From the NCBI GenBank assembly GCA_903834855.1, contig CAILKS010000034.1, positions 1 through 27,228 of the forward strand: 27,228 nucleotides of DNA, in the 5' to 3' direction. Below, piece by piece: positions 16,359 to 23,363 of the stretch (position 1 is its first letter; each line of letters begins with the position of its first letter). Under the pieces are notes generated by a model. It made no database searches. It was not told the DNA's origin and saw nothing but the letters and a program-made list of their open reading frames with translations. A program made the position numbers and the translations under genes. The stretch is from an uncultured bacterium. Its GTDB lineage: Bacteria > Patescibacteriota > Minisyncoccia > Phycocordibacterales > UBA5272.

Positions 16359-16751
16359 CTATTCTTTATCTTCTTTTTCCTTATCCATCTCCTGCTTATA
16401 TACCTTCAAATGATTCCAGAAGTGTGGAACAGTCCCCCTATTTCTAACTGCATTTTTTACAAACATATTACGAGAAGTTGCATAAAGTTTTGAAAAACCT
16501 TTATCCAAATAAAACATTCCTCGAACAATTATATGAAGTGCATATTGCATAATAAACTTACGAAGATGAACACTACGACGTAAAAAATACCTTAGTATCG
16601 CACTAAGTGTTATAGAAACTTGCTTTGGGCCATCAAAATTTTCATCAACAATTATGTAACCACGCTTAATTTTATAAAACTGAAGTACGACAATAGAAAC
16701 AGCCCCGAGTGCTGATACTAGTCCACTTATAAATAAAATATAGATAAGCAT
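16359..16751 (-). CDS. Unknown small membrane protein
   Basis: This 130-residue protein has one clear N-terminal membrane segment (about 3-24). A basic, helical middle follows (LRYFLRRSVHLRKFIMQYAL, around 53-72), then a Lys/Glu-rich C-terminus. I do not recognise a characterised family. It starts 16 nt after tsf, so it is likely the third gene of rpsB-tsf, or is at least read through from it. The C-terminal charge pattern suggests a cytoplasmic tail. Confidence 0.65.
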   Translation of the reverse strand: MLIYILFISGLVSALGAVSIVVLQFYKIKRGYIIVDENFDGPKQVSITLSAILRYFLRRSVHLRKFIMQYALHIIVRGMFYLDKGFSKLYATSRNMFVKNAVRNRGTVPHFWNHLKVYKQEMDKEKEDKE

Positions 16752-16767
16752 GATTTTTTGCTAGACC

Positions 16768-17235
16768 TTAGATGGCGTAGCGTGTGAATTTAATCACTTT
16801 TGTATTCTCTCCAAATTTCTGTACAGCAGCTTGAATTTTTTGCTCTACAGTCATTGAAGGATCCTTGATGAAGGCTTGCTTAAGTAATGCTGACTCTTCC
16901 CCTAGACCATCTTCATTATCAATTGATGTCGGTGACATAGCACATACATGCATAGCTAAATCTCTTGCCAGAGCCATAAACTCTTCATTTTTTGCAACGA
17001 AATCTGTTTCGCATCCAAGCTCCAAAAGCACACCGATTGTCGCATTTGAATGAACATAAGCTGAAACAACACCAGCAGCAACTTCACGGTCTGCTTTCTT
17101 TTCTGCTTGTAGAGCTGAGTATTCTGAAAGAACAGCACGTGCCTTTTCTTTATCTCCATTTGCTTCATCTAAAGCTTTTTTAATTTGTGCAAATGATAAT
17201 CCTGTTTCCTCACGAAGTTCTTTTATAGTATCCAT
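16768..17235 (-). CDS. tsf: Translation elongation factor Ts, short form
   Basis: This is the nucleotide exchange factor for EF-Tu. It has 155 residues, against 283 in E. coli and about 196 in Thermus. The UBA-like N-terminal domain (MDTIKELREETGLSFAQIKKALDEANGDKEKA) and the TDFVAKNEEF signature (around 78-87), which contacts EF-Tu, are intact. A single compact core subdomain ends at KVIKFTRYAI; the second core subdomain and the coiled-coil insertion are absent. It lies 69 nt after rpsB, its normal partner. A TATAAC 8 nt before the ATG could be an internal promoter, but this is weak. Confidence 0.92.
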   Translation of the reverse strand: MDTIKELREETGLSFAQIKKALDEANGDKEKARAVLSEYSALQAEKKADREVAAGVVSAYVHSNATIGVLLELGCETDFVAKNEEFMALARDLAMHVCAMSPTSIDNEDGLGEESALLKQAFIKDPSMTVEQKIQAAVQKFGENTKVIKFTRYAI

Positions 17236-17304
17236 AGTAATAGGTTATAGTTTTTAGGTTGTAGGTTTTAGTAAATACAAACACAAAATGAATTCAAAAT
17301 GCGC

Positions 17305-17982
17305 TTATGCTTCTATTTGAAGAGCATTTTTGATTGATTCTAAAACAAATCGAACAGAACTGACTGATCCATCATTGCCGAGTATTGGGTATTCGATACC
17401 TTCTATTGTACAGTCAGTGTTACAAAGCGCAACCACAGGTATGTGGAGAATTTTAGCTTCCTTAACACACATATCTTCATGGCGAGAGTCAATCATGACA
17501 ATTGCAGAAGGAATATTTGTTAATGAAGAGATACCTCCGAAATCACGATCTAGTCTATCGATATCACGCTGAATTAAAAGCTGTTCCTTCTTTGTATAAA
17601 CCGCAAGCTCCCCTGTTTCTTTTTTCTTCAATAAATCGTGAAGTTTTTCAATGCGCTTCTTGATTTGAGGAAAATTAGTAAGAGTGCCACCAATAAATCT
17701 TTCTGCTACATAAGGTGCGTTAAGTGATAATGCAACTTCTTTTACCATCTGACGAATTTCTGGCTTTACACCAACGAAAAGAATTACTTTACCTGCGCCT
17801 TGTACAGATTTAAGGAAAGTAATGGCATCGTTTAATTGTTCAGCTGTTGAATCGAGATTTATAAAATCAACACCATTGTGATTACCTTCAATAAATGGCT
17901 TTACTGATGGATGACGACGAGTACGTGAGTAGCCGTATTGTAGACCTGCTTTCGCAAGTTCTTCTTTGGTAATTATATTCAT
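17305..17982 (-). CDS. rpsB: 30S ribosomal protein S2
   Basis: This 225-residue protein (241 in E. coli) has the standard S2 blocks: GYSRTRRHPSVKPFI, where GHxTRRWNPK is usual, then FVGVKPEIR, APYVAERFIGGTLTNFPQI, and the C-terminal IPVVALCNTDC with IPILGND-like residues. It belongs to the 30S head-platform region. It is preceded by a 279-nt leader with its own promoter and followed by tsf. The histidine/threonine block near the N-terminus is altered (QYGYSRTRRHPS in place of HFGHQTRRWNP), but overall the match is clear. Confidence 0.95.
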   Translation of the reverse strand: MNIITKEELAKAGLQYGYSRTRRHPSVKPFIEGNHNGVDFINLDSTAEQLNDAITFLKSVQGAGKVILFVGVKPEIRQMVKEVALSLNAPYVAERFIGGTLTNFPQIKKRIEKLHDLLKKKETGELAVYTKKEQLLIQRDIDRLDRDFGGISSLTNIPSAIVMIDSRHEDMCVKEAKILHIPVVALCNTDCTIEGIEYPILGNDGSVSSVRFVLESIKNALQIEA

Positions 17983-18261
17983 AATTATATTTTGTTTAAT
18001 TTAGGAGTCTTGTAACACATTTAAAATTTGCGAAAGAATTTTTAATTTTTAATTCTTAATTTTTAATGGAATACAAAATACCATTTTTTTAATAAAAACA
18101 TTTACTCGTGCCACATTGGGACAGCTGTTAGCTAGTAGCTTGTAGCCATTAGCAATACGAACCATTCCCCTTTCTCATAAGTACAAGATTTTGTACGCGT
18201 CAGTGATGCTCGAAAGTTATGCTCAGGTGTCCAAATCCTGATTTGCCCGATTGGATGAATC
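17983..18261 (-). promoter_or_regulatory. Structured 5' leader of rpsB
   Basis: This 279-nt stretch has no convincing gene. Predicted hairpins, in transcript order, are CGATT/AATCG (18262-18248), CAAATC/GATTTG (18245-18232) and GTACAA/TTGTAC (18196-18181). Then come a word-repeat segment around 18118-18150 (AGCTACTAGCTAACAGCT) and an AT-rich tract containing AATGG/CCATT. S2 operons in other bacteria use a leader RNA to which S2 binds for feedback control; a similar role here is inferred, without a match to a known leader motif. A separate small RNA is the alternative. Confidence 0.5.
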
Positions 18262-18267
18262 GTTAGT

Positions 18268-18296
18268 ATTCTAGCACAAAACTAGTATCTTGGGAA
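18268..18296 (-). promoter_or_regulatory. Promoter of the rpsB-tsf operon
   Basis: TTCCCA (18291-18296), 17 nt ending in TGC, and TAGAAT (18268-18273) make an extended -10 promoter directly after the prfA stop codon. The predicted start is near 18261, giving a leader of about 280 nt. Confidence 0.55.
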
Positions 18297-18301
18297 TAGT
18301 A

Positions 18302-19273
18302 TTATTCCTCTTCTCCTGCCTCACCAAATTCGCCGGTAAAGTTCTGAAGTGCCTCAACAATTGGACCCATTTGACCTTCCATTATTTTTGGAAGCCCGTG
18401 CCATGACTGACGAATACGGTGATCTGTAATTCTATCTTGTGGATAATTATATGTACGAATCTTTTCACTTCTGTCCCCCGTTCCAACTTGAGAACGTTTT
18501 TCATCTGAATGCTTTTTATCATCTTCTTCTTGAGCTAGTTGATCTAATTTTGCTTGAAGCATTTCTAATGCACGTTCACGATTCTTCAACTGAGAGCGTT
18601 CAATGGTACAACGGATAGCAATACCTGTCGGCTTGTGAATAATACGCACAGCAGTTTCAACTTTGTTAACATTCTGTCCGCCGGCACCACCTGAACGAGA
18701 TGTTTCAAATTCTAAATCACTAGCTGGAATATTTACTTTTGTAGTAGCACGAATCGGCATTACAGAAACTGTAACTGTTGAAGTGTGTACACGACCATTC
18801 TTTTCTGTTTCTGGAATACGCTGAACACGATGCACACCAGTTTCAAATTTTAATGCTTCATAACAACCTTTTCCTTTTACTTCAAAAGATACGTCTTTGT
18901 ATCCACCAACGTCAGATACTGATTCATCTAATTTATTCCATCCCCAACCACGCTGTTCTGCATAATTTTGATACATTAAAGCAAGCTCAGCCGCAAAGAG
19001 TGATGATTCATCCCCTCCTGCTCCACCCTGAATTTCTAATATCATTGCTTTAGGTGCTGCTTCTGCTTCTTTTGCAGCCTCTGCCTGATCCTCCATTTGT
19101 TTCCAAAGTGATTCTAATTGTGGTGTAAGAGTAGCGATTTCTGATTCAGCTAATTCTTTCATTGAATCTTCTAGAAGCAAAGTTTCAGCTTCTTCTTTTG
19201 CATTTAAAAGTCTCTCGTATTCTTGGGCGAGATATGTTGTGCGAGGATTTGATTTGAAGTCAGATAAGTCCAT
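18302..19273 (-). CDS. prfA: Peptide chain release factor 1
   Basis: This 323-residue class I release factor reads UAA and UAG. The codon-recognition tripeptide is PET (154-156, PxT type), which identifies RF1 rather than RF2. The catalytic GGQ lies at 198-200 (GGAGGQNVNKVETAVR). The N-terminal domain is shorter than in E. coli RF1 (360), while the core is normal. The start codon lies within a tract of ACTTTATGGACTT-type repeat words, so repeat expansion has reached the 5' edge of the gene. It ends with three Glu codons just before the rpsB promoter. Genes here also use TGA as a stop, so an RF2 must exist elsewhere. Confidence 0.96.
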   Translation of the reverse strand: MDLSDFKSNPRTTYLAQEYERLLNAKEEAETLLLEDSMKELAESEIATLTPQLESLWKQMEDQAEAAKEAEAAPKAMILEIQGGAGGDESSLFAAELALMYQNYAEQRGWGWNKLDESVSDVGGYKDVSFEVKGKGCYEALKFETGVHRVQRIPETEKNGRVHTSTVTVSVMPIRATTKVNIPASDLEFETSRSGGAGGQNVNKVETAVRIIHKPTGIAIRCTIERSQLKNRERALEMLQAKLDQLAQEEDDKKHSDEKRSQVGTGDRSEKIRTYNYPQDRITDHRIRQSWHGLPKIMEGQMGPIVEALQNFTGEFGEAGEEE

Positions 19274-19320
19274 AAAGTTTATAAAGTTCGTAAAGTTGAA
19301 AGTTAGATGCTTTGTAGTAT
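19274..19320. repeat. Dispersed ACTTTATGGACTT-type repeat, partial copy
   Basis: Upstream of prfA the plus strand reads as tandem variants of ATAAAGTTTATAAAGTTCG and TAAAGTTGAAAGTTAG. This matches one arm of the repeats at 3438-3526 and 22156-22239. The tract runs across the prfA start codon. Confidence 0.6.
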
Positions 19321-19338
19321 ACCAAAAAGCAAGCCATA

Positions 19339-19462
19339 ATGGCTGCTAAAAATGGTTCAGATACGAGGCGTGGAGAAGCGAGTAAGGAGACGTACGAAGG
19401 AGTACGTTGACGAGCGAGAGAGGCTCCACAACAAAGTAGATGGACTACTTTTTAGCGGCCAT
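19339..19462 (-). repeat. 3'-end mirror element, copy B (rpmE)
   Basis: The outer left arm (19339-19359) mirrors 19441-19462, which contains the last five codons and stop of rpmE (19445-19462). The 21-22 nt arms differ by a few mismatches and one bulge. Inside are the middle stem GTGGAG (19370-19375) with CTCCAC (19424-19429) and the apical stem ACGTAC/GTACGT around GAAGGA. The core words GAGGCGTGGAG, AAGCGAG, GACGAGCGAGAGAGG and ACAACAAAGTAGATG are shared with the other copies. Confidence 0.8.
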
Positions 19463-19651
19463 GCGCTTCTTAAACTTATCAACGCGGCCGGTAGAGTCAA
19501 GTACCTTATCCTGTCCTGTATAGAATGGATGGCAGGCCTGACAGATTTCAACTTCTATCTTTTCTTGTGTTGAACCAACACTATAAGTGGCACCACAAGC
19601 ACAAGTTGCTGTAGCGTTTGTATAATATGTTGGGTGAATATCTGCTTTCAT
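19445..19651 (-). CDS. rpmE: 50S ribosomal protein L31, zinc-binding form
   Basis: This 68-residue L31 has MKADIHPTYY at the N-terminus and four zinc-binding cysteines, C17 and C19 (CAC) plus C37 and C40 (CQAC), so it is the C+ type. HPFYTGQDKVLDSTGRVDKF is the standard C-terminal block. The last five codons form one arm of the 3' mirror element. A -10 hexamer 9 nt before the ATG suggests a leaderless transcript. Confidence 0.97.
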   Translation of the reverse strand: MKADIHPTYYTNATATCACGATYSVGSTQEKIEVEICQACHPFYTGQDKVLDSTGRVDKFKKRMAAKK

Positions 19652-19660
19652 AGTCGGCCT

Positions 19661-19689
19661 ATAATAACATATTTATGGGTATCGTGCAA
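19661..19689 (-). promoter_or_regulatory. Promoter of rpmE
   Basis: TTGCAC (19684-19689), 17 nt, TATTAT (19661-19666), then 9 nt to the ATG. The layout and the bases just before the ATG (CGACT) resemble the rplY promoter. Confidence 0.5.
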
Positions 19690-19734
19690 CCACATTTTTA
19701 TCTACATTTTGTAAGTAAATTGGTCTAATTTTGT

Positions 19735-19811
19735 TTATCAATTTCCAATTTTCAAAAGAAATACAAAGAATTTATAAATTTGTTTGATAATTGATAATTG
19801 GAAATTGATAA
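19735..19811. repeat. Perfect 16-bp inverted repeat abutting the transglycosylase stop
   Basis: TTATCAATTTCCAATT (19735-19750) and its exact complement (19796-19811) enclose 45 nt containing AAATACAAAGAAT. The right arm ends at the base next to the stop codon of the transglycosylase gene (19812-19814). It is probably a 3' hairpin for that transcript. Confidence 0.7.
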
Positions 19812-21167
19812 TTACCTCTGCAACTTATCAATATCCGCCTGCATGCTATAAAGTTTTTTCATCACAGAGTTTCCGTAACCAGCTCCAGCGCTTGAACGAG
19901 AACAAGAACTTCCAGAATAATATTTACAAGCAGCATTTCTCTCTGAAGTTTCATTACCAGTAACGGCCCCTAAATCAGCAAGATAAAGAGAAGTAGCTGT
20001 AATAGCATGATAAGGCTTCCAAGGATCAGCAACTGAGGCTCCTGTTATTTTTTCAATTCTACCCTCAAAGAGTTTCCATGTTGATGGAATAAATTGAGAA
20101 GGCCCCATAGCCCCTCCCCAACCAGTTGGACTTCCTTTACTATACATTGGAATCCAACATGAAACAGGAGTTTTCTGTGGGTCACGTCCAAGCTTTGATA
20201 AGAAAGATGTAAATACAGGAACGTCACGATCTGGCTTCATTACTCTCTTTTTTACAGCTCCAGTTTTTATACCAACCCCATCTCCAGTAGAATAATCGCG
20301 CAAATAACATGCTCCAACATTAATCCCAAGAGAAGATTCTTGCATAAGAATTGCAAGAATAAGTGCTGGGCGAACACCAGTTGATTTACTAGCAGTTAGA
20401 GCAAAATCATAAGCTTGACCAAAAGAAATGCTTCCAGTATCACGAAGTTCAAATAATCTTGAACGTATTGTAGCTGCTTCTTTTTCACGATCAGCTAACA
20501 CTTTTTTATATTGTGTTTCTTGATTCTTAGTAATTGTAAGTAAGCTATTTTTTTCTTTTTGATTTAATTCAACTTGTTTTTTTACAGCTTGTTGAGCTAA
20601 TTTCTTCTGAGTTTCTTCATCTTTTGAATCCTCTAATTGTGTTTTAACTTGGTTTATGTCGTCTTCTGTAATACGAATATCTTCAAAACTTTTATTTAAA
20701 GCACGATTAAGTGTAGAAAAAGAATCGGCATCAGAAAAGAAAGTAGATAAACTATCAGATTGAAGACCAAAATCAAGTAAGGAATACTGCTCTAAATACC
20801 TAGTCTTTCTCATGATTTGAGCTAGAGAATCTTTTTCCCTATCCATTTTTTCGTTAAGAAGATTTAAGGTTCTATCTTTCTCAGAAATGTTTTGAGTAAG
20901 TCGAGCAATAGCCGCATCTTGAGCTTTTATTTTTAATTTACTCTGTTCAATTTTTTTAGCTAAAACAGAAATATCATTTTTAAGTGACACTCCTTGCTGT
21001 TTTGTTTCTGTAATACTATTTGTTAAAGCTTTTATTTGGACTTCTAGATTAGCTAAATCACTTTCAAGCTCTGCACGTGTCTGTTCAGCAAATACTGGTG
21101 TATAGCCCTGTATAGGAACAAGTGTAAATAAAATGACAAAAACAAAAATAGCGAAACGATTTCTCAT
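19812..21167 (-). CDS. Secreted coiled-coil lytic transglycosylase
   Basis: This protein has 451 residues if started at 21167 (453 from 21173). A signal peptide (RNRFAIFVFVILFTLVP, cleavage near AEQ) leads to a long coiled coil (about 30-240), as in EnvC-like hydrolase regulators. An MltB/Slt-type lytic transglycosylase domain follows, with candidate catalytic Glu in LMQESSLG (E279 in the longer numbering) and GAMGPSQFIPSTW (354-366), then SLYLADLG. It cleaves peptidoglycan outside the membrane, probably in division or remodelling. A TATACT with an upstream TGC ends directly at the first ATG, so the second ATG, 6 nt later, is the better start for a leaderless mRNA. Confidence 0.88.
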   Translation of the reverse strand: MRNRFAIFVFVILFTLVPIQGYTPVFAEQTRAELESDLANLEVQIKALTNSITETKQQGVSLKNDISVLAKKIEQSKLKIKAQDAAIARLTQNISEKDRTLNLLNEKMDREKDSLAQIMRKTRYLEQYSLLDFGLQSDSLSTFFSDADSFSTLNRALNKSFEDIRITEDDINQVKTQLEDSKDEETQKKLAQQAVKKQVELNQKEKNSLLTITKNQETQYKKVLADREKEAATIRSRLFELRDTGSISFGQAYDFALTASKSTGVRPALILAILMQESSLGINVGACYLRDYSTGDGVGIKTGAVKKRVMKPDRDVPVFTSFLSKLGRDPQKTPVSCWIPMYSKGSPTGWGGAMGPSQFIPSTWKLFEGRIEKITGASVADPWKPYHAITATSLYLADLGAVTGNETSERNAACKYYSGSSCSRSSAGAGYGNSVMKKLYSMQADIDKLQR

Positions 21168-21173
21168 ATACAT

Positions 21174-21210
21174 AGTATAGCATCCCTGCTTGATACAAAA
21201 TCAAGCAGGG
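21174..21210 (-). promoter_or_regulatory. Promoter and overlapping inverted repeat of the transglycosylase gene
   Basis: An extended -10 (TGC then TATACT at 21174-21179) lies 6 nt before the ATG at 21167. Directly upstream is a perfect 10-bp inverted repeat, CCCTGCTTGA (21184-21193) and TCAAGCAGGG (21201-21210), which covers the -35 zone. It could be an operator or a terminator of the gene upstream. Confidence 0.5.
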
Positions 21211-21242
21211 AATTTTCAATTTCTAATTTTCAATTTTCAAAA

Positions 21243-21283
21243 AAATACAAAGAATGGCCACTTCGTGGCCATTCTTTGTATTT
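21243..21283. terminator. Perfect 19-bp hairpin, probable terminator
   Basis: AAATACAAAGAATGGCCAC, loop TTC, then its exact complement. The GC-rich tip with A/T-rich base gives a U-tract in either direction. Degenerate AATTTTC words precede it at 21211-21242. It lies between rplY and the transglycosylase gene. Confidence 0.7.
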
Positions 21284-21310
21284 AAATATTTTATTCCCCT
21301 TTCATATCAG

Positions 21311-21432
21311 CCTGTTCTAAAAATACTTCATAGGGTGAGGCGTGAAGAAGCGAGCGAGGAAACATACTTAATAGTACGATGACGAGCGAGAGAGGCTCCA
21401 CAACAAAGCATATGGAGTGTTTTTAGAACAGG
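21311..21432 (-). repeat. 3'-end mirror element, copy C (rplY)
   Basis: The left arm (21311-21332, CCTGTTCTAAAAATACTTCA then TA) mirrors 21411-21432 with few mismatches. The right arm lies 2 nt from the rplY stop codon (21435-21437). The core shares GAGGCGTGAAGAAGCGAGCG, TACTTAATAGTACG, GACGAGCGAGAGAGGCTCCA and ACAACAAAG with copies A, B and D. The middle stem GTGAAG/CTCCAC has one mismatch. Confidence 0.8.
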
Positions 21433-21434
21433 AT

Positions 21435-22070
21435 CTATTCGGCTGCAGGTGTTTCTGTTGCTTCTTCTTCCTTCTTACCCTTTGCTTCAACTTCAATAGT
21501 TGATAAATCAGCAACTGGGGCGTCTGTCGCAATCTCTTCCTGAGCAACTGAAATAGATACAACAGCATCCTCAGGGTTTACGTGATAAAGTTCTACACCA
21601 GCTGGAAGAACTAGATCTTTTACATGTATAACACTATCTTTATTAACAAGAGCAGAAATATCTACAGAGAATTCGTGAGGGAGTTTAGTTGGGTCTCCTT
21701 CAACTGAAAGTTCGTACATAACTTTTACAAGTACACCACCTTCTTTGACGGCTTGTGATTCACCAACAAACACAATAGGAGTTTTAACGTGTACTTTCTG
21801 GCCTTTTTCAAGAACATAAAAGTCCGCGTGAATAGCATTACCTTTTACTGGATCAAGCTGAACATCTTGAATCATAGCAACCTCATTACCGTGTTCTGTG
21901 ATAAGAGTAATTGAACTTGATTCTCCAGCATCAGCTAGAACTTTCTTAAATTCAATAAAATCAATAAAAATAGGAGTTGAAGCCTGTTGTGCACCGTAGT
22001 ACACAGCTGGAATAAAACCTTCTTTTTTAGTTTCTTTTGGTGCGCGTGGCGCTGTAGTTATCTGCATCAT
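21435..22070 (-). CDS. rplY: 50S ribosomal protein L25 (CTC/TL5 type)
   Basis: This protein of about 211 residues binds 5S rRNA. The N-terminal L25 domain (KKEGFIPAVYYG, then HADFYVLE) is followed by the longer C-terminal beta domain of TL5/CTC proteins and an acidic, Ala/Glu-rich tail (KGKKEEEATETPAAE). The reading frame is open to an ATG at 22091, but that codon lies inside the promoter. A TTGATA/TATAAT pair ends 9 nt before ATGATG at 22070, so the start is placed there, with 22067 possible. It is transcribed alone or with the genes below, and its 3' end carries a mirror element. Confidence 0.93.
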   Translation of the reverse strand: MMQITTAPRAPKETKKEGFIPAVYYGAQQASTPIFIDFIEFKKVLADAGESSSITLITEHGNEVAMIQDVQLDPVKGNAIHADFYVLEKGQKVHVKTPIVFVGESQAVKEGGVLVKVMYELSVEGDPTKLPHEFSVDISALVNKDSVIHVKDLVLPAGVELYHVNPEDAVVSISVAQEEIATDAPVADLSTIEVEAKGKKEEEATETPAAE

Positions 22071-22079
22071 AGTCGCGTC

Positions 22080-22108
22080 ATTATATATCATTTAAGCCTT
22101 TTTATCAA
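22080..22108 (-). promoter_or_regulatory. Promoter of rplY
   Basis: TTGATA (22103-22108), exactly 17 nt, TATAAT (22080-22085), then 9 nt to ATGATG at 22070. It is the best sigma-70-type promoter in the window and predicts an mRNA with no more than about 3 nt before the start codon. Confidence 0.75.
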
Positions 22109-22155
22109 TAGTAATATTAGAGATAGATATTACCCATGTGAAATATAGTGACGCT

Positions 22156-22239
22156 AGTTAAAAGTTTATAAAGTTTATAAAGTTAAAAGCAGATACGAAT
22201 TCGGACTTTATGGACTTTGGACTTTATGGACTTTTGACT
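22156..22239. repeat. Dispersed ACTTTATGGACTT repeat, copy 2, overlapping a gene end
   Basis: This is the inverted counterpart of 3438-3526. The arms AGTTAAAAGTTTATAAAGT and GGACTTTATGGACTTTTGAC flank the centre CAGATACGAATTC. The right part (22208-22239) encodes the last ten residues and stop of the family 4 glycosyltransferase. Confidence 0.7.
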
Positions 22240-23329
22240 GAATAAGGCCATAGACCTTTGCTGTTTCTACTAACATTTTACTGTGAGAGAAATTCTGAAC
22301 AATATGAGCGTGCAATTCCTGCCCTAATTTCTTGCCAAACTTCCTATCATTAATAAGACGCTTTAATTCTTTAGCTAAAGACTCAACATCTTTTGGTTGA
22401 ACTAATAAACCGGACTCCTCATGTCTTATAATTTCTGGAACACCACCTGTAATAGTAGCCACGACTGGAAGCATTGCTTTTCCTGCTTCCAATAAAATAT
22501 AAGGCAACCCCTCTTTTACAGAAGAAAGTAAATACAAATCATATTCATGAAGAATAGAGCGTGCGTCTTGGTAACCAAGTAATGTAACCACATCGCCTAA
22601 ATTTTTAAAAGCAATAAATTCTTCTAAACTTTTTCTTTCCTCCCCTTCTCCGATAATACTGTAATGAAATGGAACACTATCATCTCTTAATTTTTCAATA
22701 GCTTGTAAAGCAAACATGTGCCCTTTATTTTTTGTAAGATCTCCAACGGTGATAATCCTGACAGCTTTAGATTTTGGAGTAAGCCTTTGTTGCGGTGGGT
22801 CATAAGTAAGACCAAGATATATTGTTTTTAATTTTTTCTTTATAAAAAACATTGTACCTATATCTACCTCGTCTTGTTTACTGACTGTAATAACAGTATG
22901 AGATAAAAGACATGTAATCCAAGTAAGAAAATAAATAATTTTCTTTAAAATAAAATTCCTATCTTCACGAAATGGTGCACCATGAATAGTAAAAATAATG
23001 TGCTTAACCCCTAAAATTCTAGATATTAACGCCCCTAAACCTGAAGCTTTTGAACTATTAAGATGAACAATATTTGGTTTTTCCTTTTTAATAAGTGAAT
23101 AAATTTCCTTGGCTACTAAAAATTCTTTTAAAATAGAAATATCACGAACTAGACTATTTAATGAGACAGTTTTAATATTTGCTTTATGTAAATTCTCCTC
23201 AAGAAGACCGTGCCCACCAAAAGCAACAACTGAATTACAGCCCTTAGACTGAAAAGCTGTCGCTAAATCATAAACATATCTTTGTGCCCCTCCCCAATTC
23301 GACTTTGTGATGAGATATAGTATTTTCAT
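22208..23329 (-). CDS. Family 4 glycosyltransferase (GT-B fold)
   Basis: This protein has about 373 residues from the ATG at 23329 (MKILYLITKSNWGGAQRYVY). That start is preferred over an ATG at 23404, which would add 25 atypical residues and overlap the divergent gene. WGGAQRYVYDLA is the usual GT4 N-terminal acceptor-side block. The donor-binding C-terminal half has TVGDLTKNKGH, LLGYQDA, and SSVKEGLPYILLEAGKA with the EX7E-type acidic pair, then GGVPEII. It probably transfers one sugar in surface-glycan synthesis. The last ten residues (QSKVHKVQSP) are encoded by a dispersed repeat, so the true functional end may be earlier. Confidence 0.9.
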   Translation of the reverse strand: MKILYLITKSNWGGAQRYVYDLATAFQSKGCNSVVAFGGHGLLEENLHKANIKTVSLNSLVRDISILKEFLVAKEIYSLIKKEKPNIVHLNSSKASGLGALISRILGVKHIIFTIHGAPFREDRNFILKKIIYFLTWITCLLSHTVITVSKQDEVDIGTMFFIKKKLKTIYLGLTYDPPQQRLTPKSKAVRIITVGDLTKNKGHMFALQAIEKLRDDSVPFHYSIIGEGEERKSLEEFIAFKNLGDVVTLLGYQDARSILHEYDLYLLSSVKEGLPYILLEAGKAMLPVVATITGGVPEIIRHEESGLLVQPKDVESLAKELKRLINDRKFGKKLGQELHAHIVQNFSHSKMLVETAKVYGLIQSKVHKVQSP

Positions 23330-23349
23330 GCTAACAGTAGTAATATAAG

Positions 23350-23355
23350 TAATAT
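23350..23355 (+). promoter_or_regulatory. Candidate -10 element of the sugar transferase gene
   Basis: TAATAT ends 8 nt before the ATG at 23364, in the 34-nt gap between the two divergent genes. It fits the leaderless spacing seen elsewhere, but the gap is AT-rich and the -35 is not clear. Confidence 0.35.
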
Positions 23356-23363
23356 TAACATAT

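Noticed and set aside
18044..18160. Possible 38-codon gene in the rpsB leader, beginning MVRIANGYK
   Set aside because: The GGGGA touches the ATG, which is too close for a binding site, and the product is encoded by word repeats and AT-rich filler.
18110..18290. tmRNA, SRP RNA, 6S RNA or RNase P RNA in the prfA-rpsB gap
   Set aside because: None of the conserved motifs of these RNAs could be found on either strand, and the overall pairing does not fit a 6S-type rod.
19352..19573. Plus-strand open frame across mirror element B and rpmE
   Set aside because: It runs antisense to rpmE, through a structured repeat, and its product resembles nothing; the repeat core simply lacks stops in this frame.
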